Shown: one piece after another, positions 54,044-64,000 of the stretch
Layout of the letters: every line of letters begins with the position of its first letter
Numbering within the stretch: position 1 is the stretch's first letter
NCBI GenBank assembly: GCA_902492755.1
Contig: CABUNB010000001.1
Coordinates: 103,171 to 167,170 of the forward strand
Origin: an uncultured Collinsella sp.
GTDB lineage: Bacteria; Actinomycetota; Coriobacteriia; Coriobacteriales; Coriobacteriaceae
Length of the DNA: 64,000 nucleotides
Reading direction: 5' to 3'
Made by a program: the position numbers and the translations under genes
The notes under the pieces: model-generated
The model's database searches: none
What the model saw: only the letters and a program-made list of their open reading frames with translations
What the model was told of the DNA's origin: nothing

Positions 54044-55003
54044 TTATTTATCCTGCTCCAGAAGATCGGACGGTGTGCGGTCGGGCTTGCCACCGCGGAA
54101 AATCTCGCGGCCGTGAAGGCGATGCTCCAGATCGCGTTCGGCCTTTTCTTCCGTAATCTTGGTCTGGCTTACCGCCGGGTCCTCAATCAGTGACGACACC
54201 GAGTTCACCTGCTTTTGGATGCGCTCGGCAATCGTGTCGTCCATGCTCACGATACGCATCTTCCAGTCGATGCTCGTGGCATTTGACGAACTCTTGGTCC
54301 ACACGAACGTCAGAATGGCGCTCTGATGGCCCTGTGCGGGAAACATGCCAAAGAAAGAGTCGTGCTGGATCTTGCTGTCCTCGTCGATATAGGCGTGCAC
54401 GTTATACACCACGCGGTCGATCTTATCGTTGAGCAGCGCGTTGGTCGCAAGCGCCGCGGCCTGAATCTGCCCGTTGGACAGCAGCTCGAGTTCGTTGGCA
54501 GACGACGTGTCCAACACCGTCACCTCGACCGTGCCCGTGCGCTCGTCCGCCTCGTCAACGCTAAAGTCGAGCGGGAACTGCGTAAAGCCGTTACCCCACT
54601 CAAGGCCGCCCTTCAGTGCCGTGGAAACGGTATCGACCGAAACGCTCTCGGACAGGTTGGCAGTGTTCAAGCGGCGCATCACGCCGTAGCCGATCTGCAT
54701 GCCCACGATCAGTACAAGGATGCCGATGACCACAGCCATGGCGGTCTTCGTAATGGTATGGCTCACCTGCGAGCCCGAAGGGTCGTCCTCGGACAGCGGG
54801 TCGATCTGCTTTGTCTGGCTTGCGCGATCTTCGCTGCGAAGCTGCGCCAGCGCCGCCTTGTCGCCGCGCTTGGCCGCGGCATCTTTTTCGCGCATGCGCT
54901 CGGTGCGCTTTTTGGCAAGCGTCGGATCCAAAACGCCGGATGCGTCGATCTCGGAGAATAACTCCGTCACTTCTTCCGGAGTCAAAGGGTTCTTCTCAGC
55001 CAT
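54044..55003 (-). CDS. Single-helix membrane protein of unknown function
   Basis: Protein of 319 residues. The first 85 residues are charged and helical (ELFSEIDASGVLDPTLAKKR, then AAAKRGDKAALAQL). One hydrophobic helix lies near 87-110. The rest is an exported alpha/beta domain with no recognised motif, ending in a charged helix. It lies 19 bases after the ABC exporter gene on the same strand, so the two are likely cotranscribed and may act together at the membrane. Confidence 0.7.
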   Translation of the reverse strand: MAEKNPLTPEEVTELFSEIDASGVLDPTLAKKRTERMREKDAAAKRGDKAALAQLRSEDRASQTKQIDPLSEDDPSGSQVSHTITKTAMAVVIGILVLIVGMQIGYGVMRRLNTANLSESVSVDTVSTALKGGLEWGNGFTQFPLDFSVDEADERTGTVEVTVLDTSSANELELLSNGQIQAAALATNALLNDKIDRVVYNVHAYIDEDSKIQHDSFFGMFPAQGHQSAILTFVWTKSSSNATSIDWKMRIVSMDDTIAERIQKQVNSVSSLIEDPAVSQTKITEEKAERDLEHRLHGREIFRGGKPDRTPSDLLEQDK

Positions 55004-55022
55004 ATACTTCCTGTCATATCAA

Positions 55023-56795
55023 TCAGTCGAGCTCGTGCGCACGCGCACCTTCGAACTGCATTCGATAGTAACGGGCATAGGTGCCGCCACGGGCGAGAAG
55101 CTGCTCGTGCGTACCACGTTCCACAACGCGACCATGCTCGACGGTCGCAATCTCGTCGGCATGTTTAATGGTCGAGAGACGGTGGGCGATGATGATCGTG
55201 GTGCGACCGCGCGCCAGGCGCTCGAGCGACTCCTGCACCGCTTCCTCGCTCTCGTTATCCAAGGCGCTCGTCGCCTCGTCCAGGATCAGGATCTTGGGGT
55301 TCTTGAGAAACACGCGCGCAATGGCTACGCGCTGCTTCTGGCCGCCCGAAAGACGGCTGCCGCGCTCGCCCACGACCGTGTCGTAGCCCTGCGGCAGCGA
55401 CTCAATGAAGGTATCGATATTGGCGCGGCGGGCGGCCTCGGCGACCTCTTCTGCCGTGGCGCCCGGCTTGCCGTAGGCGATGTTCTCGCCAATCGTACCG
55501 TCAAACAGATAGACATCCTGTTGCACCAGGCCAATGGCGCGGCGCAGACTCTGTTGCGTCACGTCGCGCACATCCTGGCCGTCGATGCTAATGGATCCGG
55601 AAACCACGTCGTAAAAGCGCGGCAGCAGCGAACACGTTGTGGACTTGCCACCGCCCGAGGGGCCAACCAGGGCAATGGTCCGTCCGGGCTTGATGGACAG
55701 ATCCATATGGTCGATAACAGGGCGTCCGTCGGCGCCACCCTCGCCCAGCTCAACATCCTCGTAGCTAAAGCACACGTCGCGATATTCAACCGCGCCAGCC
55801 GTCACCTGCAGGTCCGCGGCATCCGGCTTGTCCTGGATATCCGGGGCGGTCGAAAGCACCTCGTCCATGCGCTTAAAGCCGGCAATGGCCTTCTGATACG
55901 TCTCAGCCGAGTTCACAAGCGTCTCGAGCGGGGTGCAGAACAGTGAAATGTAGAGCGCGAAGGTCGCCATATCGACCGCCTGCAGCTGTCCCCGGGCCAC
56001 CAGCCAACCGCCGAGCAGCACCACGATCACGTACAGCACGCCCGAGAGCAGGCCATACGTCGCAGTGTAGACGCCCATGGCGTGATACATATTCTCCTTG
56101 GACGAAAGATAGCGGTCGTTAGAGGCACGGAACTTGGAGCGCTCAGCTTCCTCGTTCGCAAAACTCTTGACTACGCGCATGCCTGCCAGCGAATCCTGTA
56201 GCCGCGCATTAATACCGCTGATCTTTTTGCGGTTGTCGCTAAAGACCTCGCGCATGCGCATGTTCTGCCAAAACATGATGACCGCAAACGCCGCCGTCAC
56301 CACGGCCATGGCAAGCGCCAGCACCGGGGCAATAGCAAAGAGGATCACAAACGAGCCGACGATCTCGATGCCGCAGATGATAATCCACTCGGGCACATGG
56401 TGGGCCGCCTCGCAGATATCGAACAGGTCGTTGACCACGCGGCTCATCATGTCACCCGAGCTGTTGCGATCGAAGTACGCAAAGCTAAAGCGCTCGTACT
56501 GATCGAACAGGTCCTCGCGCATCTTGGACTCCATGCGCGCACCCATCACGTGGCCCCAGTAACTCACAAAGTAGCGACAGGCGCAACGGATGGCATACAT
56601 CAGTACCAGGCCGACCGCGATCAAACCGAGCGCCTGCATAATAGCAGCCTGACCCTGGGTAAAGAGCCCGCCGGTCAGATTGCGCAGAATAATGGGAAAC
56701 GCCAGGTCAATGGCGGCAAGCACCAGGGCACAAACAGTATCGGCAACAAAAAGCCCCATCTGGGGCTTGTAATAAGACAAAAACCTTCTAAACAT
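55023..56795 (-). CDS. MsbA-type ABC exporter (fused permease and ATPase)
   Basis: Half-transporter of 590 residues from ATG 56795 (AAGGTG upstream, then MFRRFLSYYKPQ); an ORF extension to 56894 has no site. Six helices fill the first 310 residues. The ATPase part has Walker A GPSGGGKSTT near 385, the signature RLSGGQKQRVAIARV near 485, Walker B ILILDEATSALDNE near 508 and the switch IAHRLST near 540. Substrate unknown; the family moves lipids, drugs or peptides. A second half-transporter is not adjacent, so a homodimer is likely. Confidence 0.9.
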   Translation of the reverse strand: MFRRFLSYYKPQMGLFVADTVCALVLAAIDLAFPIILRNLTGGLFTQGQAAIMQALGLIAVGLVLMYAIRCACRYFVSYWGHVMGARMESKMREDLFDQYERFSFAYFDRNSSGDMMSRVVNDLFDICEAAHHVPEWIIICGIEIVGSFVILFAIAPVLALAMAVVTAAFAVIMFWQNMRMREVFSDNRKKISGINARLQDSLAGMRVVKSFANEEAERSKFRASNDRYLSSKENMYHAMGVYTATYGLLSGVLYVIVVLLGGWLVARGQLQAVDMATFALYISLFCTPLETLVNSAETYQKAIAGFKRMDEVLSTAPDIQDKPDAADLQVTAGAVEYRDVCFSYEDVELGEGGADGRPVIDHMDLSIKPGRTIALVGPSGGGKSTTCSLLPRFYDVVSGSISIDGQDVRDVTQQSLRRAIGLVQQDVYLFDGTIGENIAYGKPGATAEEVAEAARRANIDTFIESLPQGYDTVVGERGSRLSGGQKQRVAIARVFLKNPKILILDEATSALDNESEEAVQESLERLARGRTTIIIAHRLSTIKHADEIATVEHGRVVERGTHEQLLARGGTYARYYRMQFEGARAHELD

Positions 56796-56842
56796 AATCA
56801 CCTTACGCGGTTTTACCAAACCGCGTTTCGTCTCGACGCTGC

Positions 56843-56940
56843 AAGCGCCCCATTTGGACAATCTGGCCTTCAATCGTCGGTCGCGTATATCCATACGCTT
56901 CCCTCCTCTTTTAGGCCACCTTGTCTCAAATGGGGCGCTT
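56843..56940. repeat. Inverted repeat around the exporter upstream region
   Basis: AAGCGCCCCATTT (56843-56855) and AAATGGGGCGCTT (56928-56940) are exact complements; pairing continues inward with one mismatch through GACAA and TTGTC. It spans the gap between the Nudix gene and the exporter gene. Confidence 0.55.
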
Positions 56941-56979
56941 TCGCTGACTTATACAAACCTGCGGAATCATTCCCGCTCG

Positions 56980-57675
56980 TTAAAGATCGGCTCCGCCCAA
57001 GCGGTGCGCGATGCTATCGCAGGCCAAGGCGCCTACGACGGTCTTGGCATCTTCGATCTTGCCGTCGAGCACGGCGTCGATCAGCTCGTGCAGCGGCACC
57101 AGATCAACGTTGACAAACTCGTCATCATCGGGGTTGGGCGCATCAAACTCGAGCTTGGTGGCCAGGTAGATGTGAATGATCTCGTCACAGAAGCCGCAGG
57201 ACGTGACAATCGACGTCAAAAAGCGAATGCGGCCGGCCCTAAAGCCCGTCTCCTCGTGCAGCTCACGCTTGGCGCAATCGAGCGGGTCCTCGCCCGGGTC
57301 GAGCTTGCCGGCGGGAATCTCGACCGTCACGCGGTCGATGGCGGTGCGATACTGACGCACCAGCACGATCTTGCCGCTCTCGGTAAGCGCTACGACGGCC
57401 GCCGCGCCCGGATGTCGAATCACATCGCGGGCGCTGCGGTGACCGTTGGGCAGCTCAACCTCAAGACGGTGGACGTCGAGGATCTTGCCCTTCCAGGCGC
57501 ACTCCTCCGAAAGAATCTTCTCGTGCAACTCGGCATCGTGCGGGTCGTCATCGCCCAGCACCAGCATCGGCTCGTCGACAACCTCACCACCCGGCTCGTC
57601 CTCGGCGTGTCCGTACGCGCGGCTATCTTCCTCGACGATCTGCGCGTCCACGAGCTCTTCGTTCTTCTCGTCCAT
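56980..57675 (-). CDS. Nudix hydrolase, ADP-ribose pyrophosphatase-like
   Basis: Protein of about 231 residues. The Nudix box is G-x5-E-x7-REL-x2-E-x2-G-like: GEDPLDCAKRELHEETGF near 140-157. The first 65 residues are acidic and not part of the usual domain. The following WKGKILDVHRLEVELPNG and PAGKLDPGEDP segments are those of ADP-ribose pyrophosphatases. ATG 57675 is preferred over 57684 because AGAGGG then sits nine bases upstream. It follows purD by 21 bases and is probably cotranscribed with it. Confidence 0.87.
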   Translation of the reverse strand: MDEKNEELVDAQIVEEDSRAYGHAEDEPGGEVVDEPMLVLGDDDPHDAELHEKILSEECAWKGKILDVHRLEVELPNGHRSARDVIRHPGAAAVVALTESGKIVLVRQYRTAIDRVTVEIPAGKLDPGEDPLDCAKRELHEETGFRAGRIRFLTSIVTSCGFCDEIIHIYLATKLEFDAPNPDDDEFVNVDLVPLHELIDAVLDGKIEDAKTVVGALACDSIAHRLGGADL

Positions 57676-57696
57676 CCGTCTCATCCCTCTCGGACT

Positions 57697-59001
57697 TTAG
57701 GCATCCCAGGCGTCGCGGCCACGCAGCGCGCGCAGACCGATGTCATGACGCAGGGTCTTGCCCTCAAAATCAATCTTCTCACAGGCCTCGTAGGCAAGGT
57801 TGCGAGCGTTCTCGAACGTGTCGCCCAACGCGGTCACGGCAAGCACTCGGCCACCGTTGGTCACGAGCTGACCGTCCACCACGGCGGTGCCGGCATGGTA
57901 CACGGTCACGTTCTCCATGGCCTCGGCGTCGGCGATGCCGGTGATGACTTTACCCTTCTCGTAGCTGCCGGGGTAGCCCGCGCTCGTCAGGACAACAGCC
58001 ACGGCCCACTCGTCACGCCAATCGAGCTCAATCTGATCAAGCTCGCAGTTGGCGCAGGCGAGCATAACCTCGACCAGGTCGTTCTTGAGGCGCGGCAGCA
58101 CGACCTGCGTCTCGGGGTCGCCAAAGCGGGCGTTGAACTCCAGCACCTTGGGGCCGGCGGGGGTGAGCATAAAGCCGCCGTACAGGCAGCCGCGGTAGTC
58201 GATGCCCTCGGCAGCAAGCTCGGCCACGGTCTGCTCCATGACCGCCACCATGGTGGCGTGTTCCTCGTCGGTCACGATGGGCACCGGGCTGTAGACGCCC
58301 ATGCCGCCGGTGTTGGGGCCACGGTCGCCCTCGAGCGCGCGCTTGTGGTCCTGCGAGGTGGCCATGGGGCGCACGGTCTTGCCGTCGGTAAAGGCCAGCA
58401 GCGAGCACTCGGGGCCAACCAGCATCTCCTCAATGACAACGGTGTTGCCGGCATCGCCAAAGGTGCCACCGAAGCACTCGCGCACGGCCTCCTCGGCCTG
58501 CGAAAGCTCAGTCGCTACGATAACGCCCTTGCCGGCGGCCAGGCCGTCAGCCTTCACGACCAGCGGGGCACCCTGCTCGCGCACATAGGCAAGAGCCGAA
58601 GCCTCGTCAGTAAACGAGCCGTAGGCGGCCGTCGGGATGCCGGCGCGCTCCATGAGCTGCTTGGAGAACAGCTTGGAGCCCTCCATCTGGGCACCCTCGG
58701 CACCCGGGCCAAAGCACGGGATACCCGACGCGCGGACGGCATCGGCCACGCCCGCCACGAGCGGAGCCTCGGGGCCAATCACCACGAGTCCGCATCCGTG
58801 GCTCTGGGCAAACGCCGCCACGGCCGCAGGATCGCAGTCGTCGAGAACCACGTTCTCGCCGCAGCTCGCGGTGCCGCCGTTACCCGGCGCGATGTAGAGC
58901 TTGCCGGCGCGCGGTGATGCTGCGAGCTTGGCTGCCAGAGCATGCTCGCGGCCGCCGCTGCCCAACAACAGGATGTCGATGGTTTGAGTGTCCGCCTTCA
59001 A
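57697..59001 (-). CDS. purD: Phosphoribosylamine-glycine ligase (GAR synthetase)
   Basis: Second step of purine synthesis, joining glycine to phosphoribosylamine with ATP. A TTG at 59001 is chosen as start: GAGGAGG lies five bases before it and the length then is 434 residues, close to the 429 of E. coli; the longer frame to 59034 lacks a site. Motifs: ILLLGSGGREHALAAKL near 10-26, the ATP-grasp loop VVKADGLAAGKGV near 137, and FGDPETQ near 290. It lies between purA and the Nudix gene. Confidence 0.95.
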   Translation of the reverse strand: MKADTQTIDILLLGSGGREHALAAKLAASPRAGKLYIAPGNGGTASCGENVVLDDCDPAAVAAFAQSHGCGLVVIGPEAPLVAGVADAVRASGIPCFGPGAEGAQMEGSKLFSKQLMERAGIPTAAYGSFTDEASALAYVREQGAPLVVKADGLAAGKGVIVATELSQAEEAVRECFGGTFGDAGNTVVIEEMLVGPECSLLAFTDGKTVRPMATSQDHKRALEGDRGPNTGGMGVYSPVPIVTDEEHATMVAVMEQTVAELAAEGIDYRGCLYGGFMLTPAGPKVLEFNARFGDPETQVVLPRLKNDLVEVMLACANCELDQIELDWRDEWAVAVVLTSAGYPGSYEKGKVITGIADAEAMENVTVYHAGTAVVDGQLVTNGGRVLAVTALGDTFENARNLAYEACEKIDFEGKTLRHDIGLRALRGRDAWDA

Positions 59002-59056
59002 GGGTGCCTCCTCTATGGATGAACGGCCCGCCAACCAAGCGGGCCCATTACAAGCA

Positions 59057-59100
59057 GATATACCCCTCAGCCGCCCGCTTGGGCTGCGAAGGGGTATATC
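59057..59100. repeat. Hairpin between purA and purD
   Basis: GATATACCCC (59057-59066) and GGGGTATATC (59091-59100) are exact complements with a smaller stem in the loop. No U-run follows on the minus strand. It may limit read-through from purA to purD. Confidence 0.5.
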
Positions 59101-59121
59101 GCAATAACCAAATAGTGCCGA

Positions 59122-60417
<1,296 letters not shown>

Positions 60418-60501
60418 TTACATTCATGGACTGTCTACGCACTACGCTGGCACATAGAAGCACAAAACATTCCCAGTATACCCGTGCAACGGGCGCCTGT
60501 C

Positions 60502-61893
60502 CTACTCCTCGGCATGTGCCCCATCAAGCTCATAGAACTTGGTGGATGCCGGCAGGAACATCAGGTCGACGTCACCGATCGGGCCCGAACGGTTCTTGGC
60601 CACGACGATACGCGTAACGCCCTCGTCGGGTCGATCGTCACGCGAGGCTTCGGCCTCGTCGGCGGAGCGGTCCAAGAACATAACGATGTCGGCATCCTGC
60701 TCGATGGAGCCCGATTCACGCAGGTCGGAAAGCTGCGGGCGCTTGCCGGTACGGGACTCGACCTGACGCGAGAGCTGCGACAGCGCGATGAGCGGGATCT
60801 TGAGCTCCTTGGCCATGATCTTCAGACCACGCGACATCTCGGAGACCTCAACGGTACGGCTCTCGGAGCGACGTCCCGGTGGAGGACTCACCAGCTGCAG
60901 GTAGTCCAGGATGATGATGGCCTTCTCCTTGTTGTGGAGCATGCGGCGGCTCTTGGCGCGGATCTCGGTCACCGTGGTGCCGGGCGTATCGTCAATCAGA
61001 ATGTCGAGCTTGGACAAGGTCTGCGTGGCCTCGTTGATATTGGCCCACTGCTCGGGGCTAATGCGGCCCGTACGGAAGTCGCTGATCGAGATCATGGCGT
61101 AGGCGCAAATCAGGCGCTGGGCAATTTCCTTGCCCGACATCTCCAGCGAAAAGAAGCCGACGGTATAGCCCGCAGCGGCGGCATTCAGCGCCAGGTTCAG
61201 AGCGAACGACGTCTTACCCACGGCAGGGCGGGCGCCGATGATGATGAGCTGGCCCTCGCGGAAGCCCATGAGCATACGGTCGAGTGACGGAAAGCCGGTG
61301 GGCACGCCCGCGGCCTGTCCACCGGCCTGGCACACTTCCTCGGCCTCGTTATAGGCCTCGACCATAAACTCGGTCAGCGTCTTGTAGCTCGACTTGACCT
61401 CGCGTGCCGTGACCTTGAGCAGCTTGCTCTCGGCCAGCTCCACGACCTCTTTGGTGTCGGTAGGGGCGTTATAGGCCAGCGCGTTGATCTCGTTGGTGGC
61501 GCCGATCAGCTCACGCAGCATCGAATCGCGGCGAACGATGGCGGCATGGTGCTGCCAGTTCACGAGCGACAGGGTCTGACCCATCAGCTCCAAAATGTAG
61601 GCCTCGCCGCCCACGGCATCAAGCTTGTTGATGCTGCGCAGGTAATCGATCAGCGAGATGGAGTCGATGGGAATGCGGCTGTTGTACATATCGACCATCG
61701 CGGTGTAGATGGTCTTGTGAATGGGCCGGTAGAAGTCATCGGGCTGCAGCTCGACCTGGGCTTCCTCGACCACCTCGGGCGATAGCAGCATAGCGGCCAG
61801 TACGTTGGCCTCTGCATCTTGGTTTTGGGGAAGACCCAGCTTGGAGCCACGGTCCTCGACCGTCAGCCCCGTCTCCCTATCGTCGTATGCCAT
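60502..61893 (-). CDS. dnaB: Replicative DNA helicase
   Basis: Hexameric fork helicase of 463 residues from ATG 61893; GAGG sits six bases upstream of it, while the earlier ATGs at 61905 and 61899 have none. The N-terminal domain starts PQNQDAEANVLAAML. The RecA-like part has Walker A GARPAVGKTS near 202, Walker B IIILDYLQLV near 310, and the sensor region LSQLSRQVESR near 350. No intein is present. It follows rplI after a terminator, so it probably has its own promoter in the 210-base gap or depends on read-through. Confidence 0.96.
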   Translation of the reverse strand: MAYDDRETGLTVEDRGSKLGLPQNQDAEANVLAAMLLSPEVVEEAQVELQPDDFYRPIHKTIYTAMVDMYNSRIPIDSISLIDYLRSINKLDAVGGEAYILELMGQTLSLVNWQHHAAIVRRDSMLRELIGATNEINALAYNAPTDTKEVVELAESKLLKVTAREVKSSYKTLTEFMVEAYNEAEEVCQAGGQAAGVPTGFPSLDRMLMGFREGQLIIIGARPAVGKTSFALNLALNAAAAGYTVGFFSLEMSGKEIAQRLICAYAMISISDFRTGRISPEQWANINEATQTLSKLDILIDDTPGTTVTEIRAKSRRMLHNKEKAIIILDYLQLVSPPPGRRSESRTVEVSEMSRGLKIMAKELKIPLIALSQLSRQVESRTGKRPQLSDLRESGSIEQDADIVMFLDRSADEAEASRDDRPDEGVTRIVVAKNRSGPIGDVDLMFLPASTKFYELDGAHAEE

Positions 61894-62055
61894 GAGCATC
61901 CTCATTCATATCGCCTGCGAGCATCCATAGTATCAGCCACGGTCCCAAAACGGGCCGCGCTCCGGCAATCACCACCGAACGAAACGGATGAACGGTCCCG
62001 CATTTGGGACTTCGCCGCAACGCCTGCCAGGGCGCTCGCTGAGCGTAGAAAACAA

Positions 62056-62085
62056 AAGGGCGCCCTGGTCTCCCAGAGCGCCCTT
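62056..62085 (-). terminator. Intrinsic terminator after rplI
   Basis: AAGGGCG (62056-62062) and CGCCCTT (62079-62085) close a stem with further pairing inside. On the minus strand TTTTGTTTTC follows, about 35 bases past the rplI stop. Confidence 0.8.
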
Positions 62086-62117
62086 CTTAGAACAAGATTG
62101 TTGCGTTGCAGCAAATG

Positions 62118-62657
62118 CTACTCGGCAGCAGCCTCAGTCTCGACCTCGGCGGTCTCGGCCTCGGCGACCTCAGTGGCCTCCTCAGCCTCAGCCTCGGCAG
62201 CGGCCTCCTCGGCGGTAACGCCGACGAGAACGACAACCTCGGCCTTGATCTCGCGGTACAGCGAGATGGCAACGGTGTGAGCACCGGCAACCTTGATGGG
62301 CTTACCGAGCTCGACGCGCTTGCGGTCGATGTCCATACCGAGCTGAGCCTTGATGGCGTCAGCGATCATAGCGGCGGTAACGGAGCCAAAGAGGATGCCC
62401 TCGTCGCCGACCTTGACGTCAACGGTGACCGTCTTGCCCTCGAAGGCAGCCTTGGTCTCGTTGGCGGTAGCCAGACGGACGGCCTCGCGCTTGGCGATGT
62501 TGTTGCGACGCTCGTCAAGCTGCTTGAGGTTGCCCTTGGTGGCGGCAACAGCGAGCTTCTTGGGGAACAGGAAGTTCTCAGCGTAACCCTGAGCGACCTC
62601 TACGACGTCACCCTCGCCGCCCTTGCCCTTGATCTCATCGAGAAGAATAACCTTCAT
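62118..62657 (-). CDS. rplI: 50S ribosomal protein L9 with acidic C-terminal tail
   Basis: Ribosomal protein of 179 residues. The N-terminal MKVILLDEIKGKGGEGDVVEVAQGYAENFL type start is standard L9, and the C-terminal domain runs to about 148. A tail of about 30 residues made almost only of Glu, Ala, Thr and Val follows, which is unusual for L9. It is the last gene of the rpsF-ssb-rpsR-rplI cluster, 15 bases after rpsR. Confidence 0.96.
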   Translation of the reverse strand: MKVILLDEIKGKGGEGDVVEVAQGYAENFLFPKKLAVAATKGNLKQLDERRNNIAKREAVRLATANETKAAFEGKTVTVDVKVGDEGILFGSVTAAMIADAIKAQLGMDIDRKRVELGKPIKVAGAHTVAISLYREIKAEVVVLVGVTAEEAAAEAEAEEATEVAEAETAEVETEAAAE

Positions 62658-62672
62658 GATGCGTCTCCCTTC

Positions 62673-62939
62673 TTAGCCGCGGTCGCGGTTGCCACGAGAG
62701 GAAACCACGGGGACGGTGTACGGCAGGAGAGCCATCTCGCGGGCGCGCTTGATGGCGTTGGCGATGTCATGCTGATGCTGCGTGCAAGCGCCAGTGACGC
62801 GACGGGGCTTAATCTTGCCACGGTCGGTCATGTACTTACGGAGAAGCTGAGTGTCCTTATAGTCGATGAACTCAGTGTTCTCCTTGCAGAACTGGCAGTA
62901 CTTACGACGCGGCTGACGTGCAGAAAAATCATTAGCCAT
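62673..62939 (-). CDS. rpsR: 30S ribosomal protein S18 (zinc-binding form)
   Basis: Small-subunit protein of 88 residues that pairs with S6. The start at 62939 ([13 protein letters not shown]) follows an AAAGG site; the frame continues upstream without one. CQFCK near 14-18 and the later CTQHQH near 50 are the residues of the zinc-binding (C+) form of S18. The [19 protein letters not shown] core is typical. Confidence 0.96.
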   Translation of the reverse strand: MANDFSARQPRRKYCQFCKENTEFIDYKDTQLLRKYMTDRGKIKPRRVTGACTQHQHDIANAIKRAREMALLPYTVPVVSSRGNRDRG

Positions 62940-63011
62940 GTCAAAATACCTTTCATTTGGCAACTTCGGAGAACCGAAGCCGCCTCTCACTCAAAAATAG
63001 GTGAACAGCCC

Positions 63012-63467
63012 TTAAAACGGGATGTCCTCATCGTAGACGTCGACCGCGGGCGGCGTAGCCACCGGTGCGGCAGGACGAGGTGCGGGCGCTGCAGGGACCG
63101 CGGGGGCGTAACCGCCCTGATCGTAGCCACCCTGGCCACCACGGGAGCTCATAAACTCGATCTCATCGACGATGACCTCAAGCTTGCTCCGGCGCTGGCC
63201 GTCGCGCTCCCAAGAGCTGTAGCGCAGCTTGCCCTCGATCGCGACCTTGTTTCCCTTTGCCAGGAAACGGCTCACGGCCTCGGCGCGCGTGCCGAACATA
63301 GTGCAGTCGACAAAGTTGGGATAGTCCTCCCACTCGCCAGTCTGCGGGTTGCGGCGACGATCGTTCACGGCGACGCCAAAGGACAGAACCTGGGTTCCGC
63401 CGGCGGTGGCGCGCAGCTCGGGATCACGCGTGAGGTTACCGGTGATGTTCACTCGATTGATGCTCAT
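63012..63467 (-). CDS. ssb: Single-stranded DNA-binding protein
   Basis: OB-fold protein of 151 residues. MSINRVNITGNLTRDPELR at the start and FVDCTMFGTRAEAVSRFLAKG near 52-72 are standard. A Gly/Ala/Pro-rich linker leads to the partner-binding tip DEDIPF. It lies between rpsF and rpsR, the common arrangement, and is presumably cotranscribed with both. Confidence 0.96.
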   Translation of the reverse strand: MSINRVNITGNLTRDPELRATAGGTQVLSFGVAVNDRRRNPQTGEWEDYPNFVDCTMFGTRAEAVSRFLAKGNKVAIEGKLRYSSWERDGQRRSKLEVIVDEIEFMSSRGGQGGYDQGGYAPAVPAAPAPRPAAPVATPPAVDVYDEDIPF

Positions 63468-63515
63468 AACTCACTACTTCCTCTTGGGGCACAAGCCCAG
63501 TCCAAAACGACAGTC

Positions 63516-63809
63516 TTACTCCTGGTCGTCGCGACGGACGATCATGTGGCGGACCACGGCGTCGGTGATGCGCAGGACGCGATCAAGCTCGGCGATCTGG
63601 GTAGGATCTGCGTGGAAGTTGATGAGGGTGTAGTCACCATCGGTGAGGTCGTTGATCTCGTAGGCGAGCTTGCGCTTGCCCCACTCGTCAACGGAGTCGA
63701 CCTTGCCAGCGCCCTCAGCGATCGTGGTATCGATACGCTTCATAACAGCGAGACGAGTCTCGGGGTCGAGCGACGGGTCAACAAAGAACAGCAGTTCATA
63801 AGCCTTCAT
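63516..63809 (-). CDS. rpsF: 30S ribosomal protein S6
   Basis: Ribosomal protein of 97 residues, start at 63809 behind GAGGAGG. MKAYELLFFVDPSLD and WGKRKLAYEINDLTDGDYTL are family signatures. First gene of the rpsF-ssb-rpsR-rplI operon, with a strong promoter 70-100 bases upstream and a hairpin in the leader that may take part in S6:S18 feedback. Confidence 0.96.
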   Translation of the reverse strand: MKAYELLFFVDPSLDPETRLAVMKRIDTTIAEGAGKVDSVDEWGKRKLAYEINDLTDGDYTLINFHADPTQIAELDRVLRITDAVVRHMIVRRDDQE

Positions 63810-63835
63810 ATTGTCACCTCCTCTGGGCAAATGTG

Positions 63836-63864
63836 GCTTCAGGTCGTGAAGGTGCGCCTGAAGC
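63836..63864 (-). promoter_or_regulatory. Leader hairpin upstream of rpsF
   Basis: GCTTCAGG (63836-63843) and CCTGAAGC (63857-63864) pair exactly about 14 bases before the ribosome site. An autoregulatory S6:S18 leader is known in many bacteria; the conserved CCG element of that RNA was not found in this loop, so the identity is open. Confidence 0.35.
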
Positions 63865-63880
63865 AGGAAAAGACTTGGTA

Positions 63881-63909
63881 ATAATATCTTTCAACCTCCC
63901 AGGCTGCAA
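63881..63909 (-). promoter_or_regulatory. Promoter of the rpsF operon
   Basis: On the minus strand TTGCAG (63909-63904) and TATTAT (63886-63881) are exactly 17 bases apart. GCTGCA/TGCAGC flanks the -35. Transcription would start near 63874, giving a leader of about 65 bases. Confidence 0.7.
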
Positions 63910-64000
63910 GAATATGCAGCTACAACCTCATGACCTCCACATATGCCTTGATTCTCATTTTCAGTGCAACAGCCTCAGGACTCAGCGCAACGCGTTGCGC

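Overview
The window looks like a chromosomal segment of a gut Coriobacteriia (Actinomycetota), most probably Collinsella or a close relative. This rests on the high and even GC content, the pairing of a multi-helix membrane LuxR regulator with sortase-anchored surface proteins, the actinobacterial-style housekeeping genes, and the many short palindromic intergenic elements. The genus is inferred from memory of gene content, not from a search. No phage, integrase, complete IS element or CRISPR array was seen.

Layout. 1-4.6 kb: prs and pth, then a two-gene NfnAB-type ferredoxin/NADPH oxidoreductase. 4.6-10.8 kb: a convergent intergenic array of palindromes, then three sortase-substrate surface proteins sharing an unusual long signal peptide and LA(A/T)TG sorting signals. 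11-12.4 kb: a membrane LuxR regulator. 12.5-19 kb: a cytidylate-kinase-like protein, a four-gene polar amino acid ABC transporter, a YqeY protein, a parvulin-type foldase and a lone PTS IIA protein. 19-19.9 kb: a RelB/DinJ-PIN toxin-antitoxin pair with a visible promoter-operator. 20-25 kb: a five-gene operon built on an SPFH protein with zinc ribbons, resembling the Bacillus YdjGHI membrane-stress module but without PspA in the window. 25.2 kb: a degenerate-looking tRNA-Ser. 25.4-33.5 kb: four more zinc-ribbon membrane proteins surrounding a zinc-finger/HTH protein and a DUF234-type ATPase.

34-41 kb: purine genes (purN, purM, purF, purE) interspersed with a CmpB-like membrane protein, a MoaE-like protein and a class B sortase. 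41.5-47.9 kb: one gene for a secreted GH31 glycosidase of about 2136 residues with CBM32, FN3, dockerin/cohesin-like and FIVAR modules and an IPNTG anchor; it is flanked by two copies of a 42-bp repeat. 48.7-53.6 kb: carAB. 54-57.7 kb: a one-helix membrane protein, an MsbA-type ABC exporter and a Nudix hydrolase. 57.7-63.8 kb: purD, purA, dnaB, rplI, rpsR, ssb and rpsF, all on the minus strand behind a good promoter at the right edge.

Two themes connect the genes. One is the cell envelope: sortase, sortase substrates, the GH31 enzyme, a foldase, the SPFH operon and a set of proteins with a cytosolic zinc ribbon, one membrane helix and an extracellular domain. The other is nucleotide synthesis: PRPP synthase, five purine genes and carAB, spread over several transcription units. 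The least expected material is intergenic. A family of hairpins keeps a GGGACAGG/GGGACGGGG core while its stem sequence changes. It includes two identical 48-bp copies that begin at a stop codon and a nested four-arm palindrome. A separate array has six 15-bp sites in strictly alternating orientation. The strongest candidate for a poorly described protein system is the SPFH operon with its zinc-ribbon neighbours.
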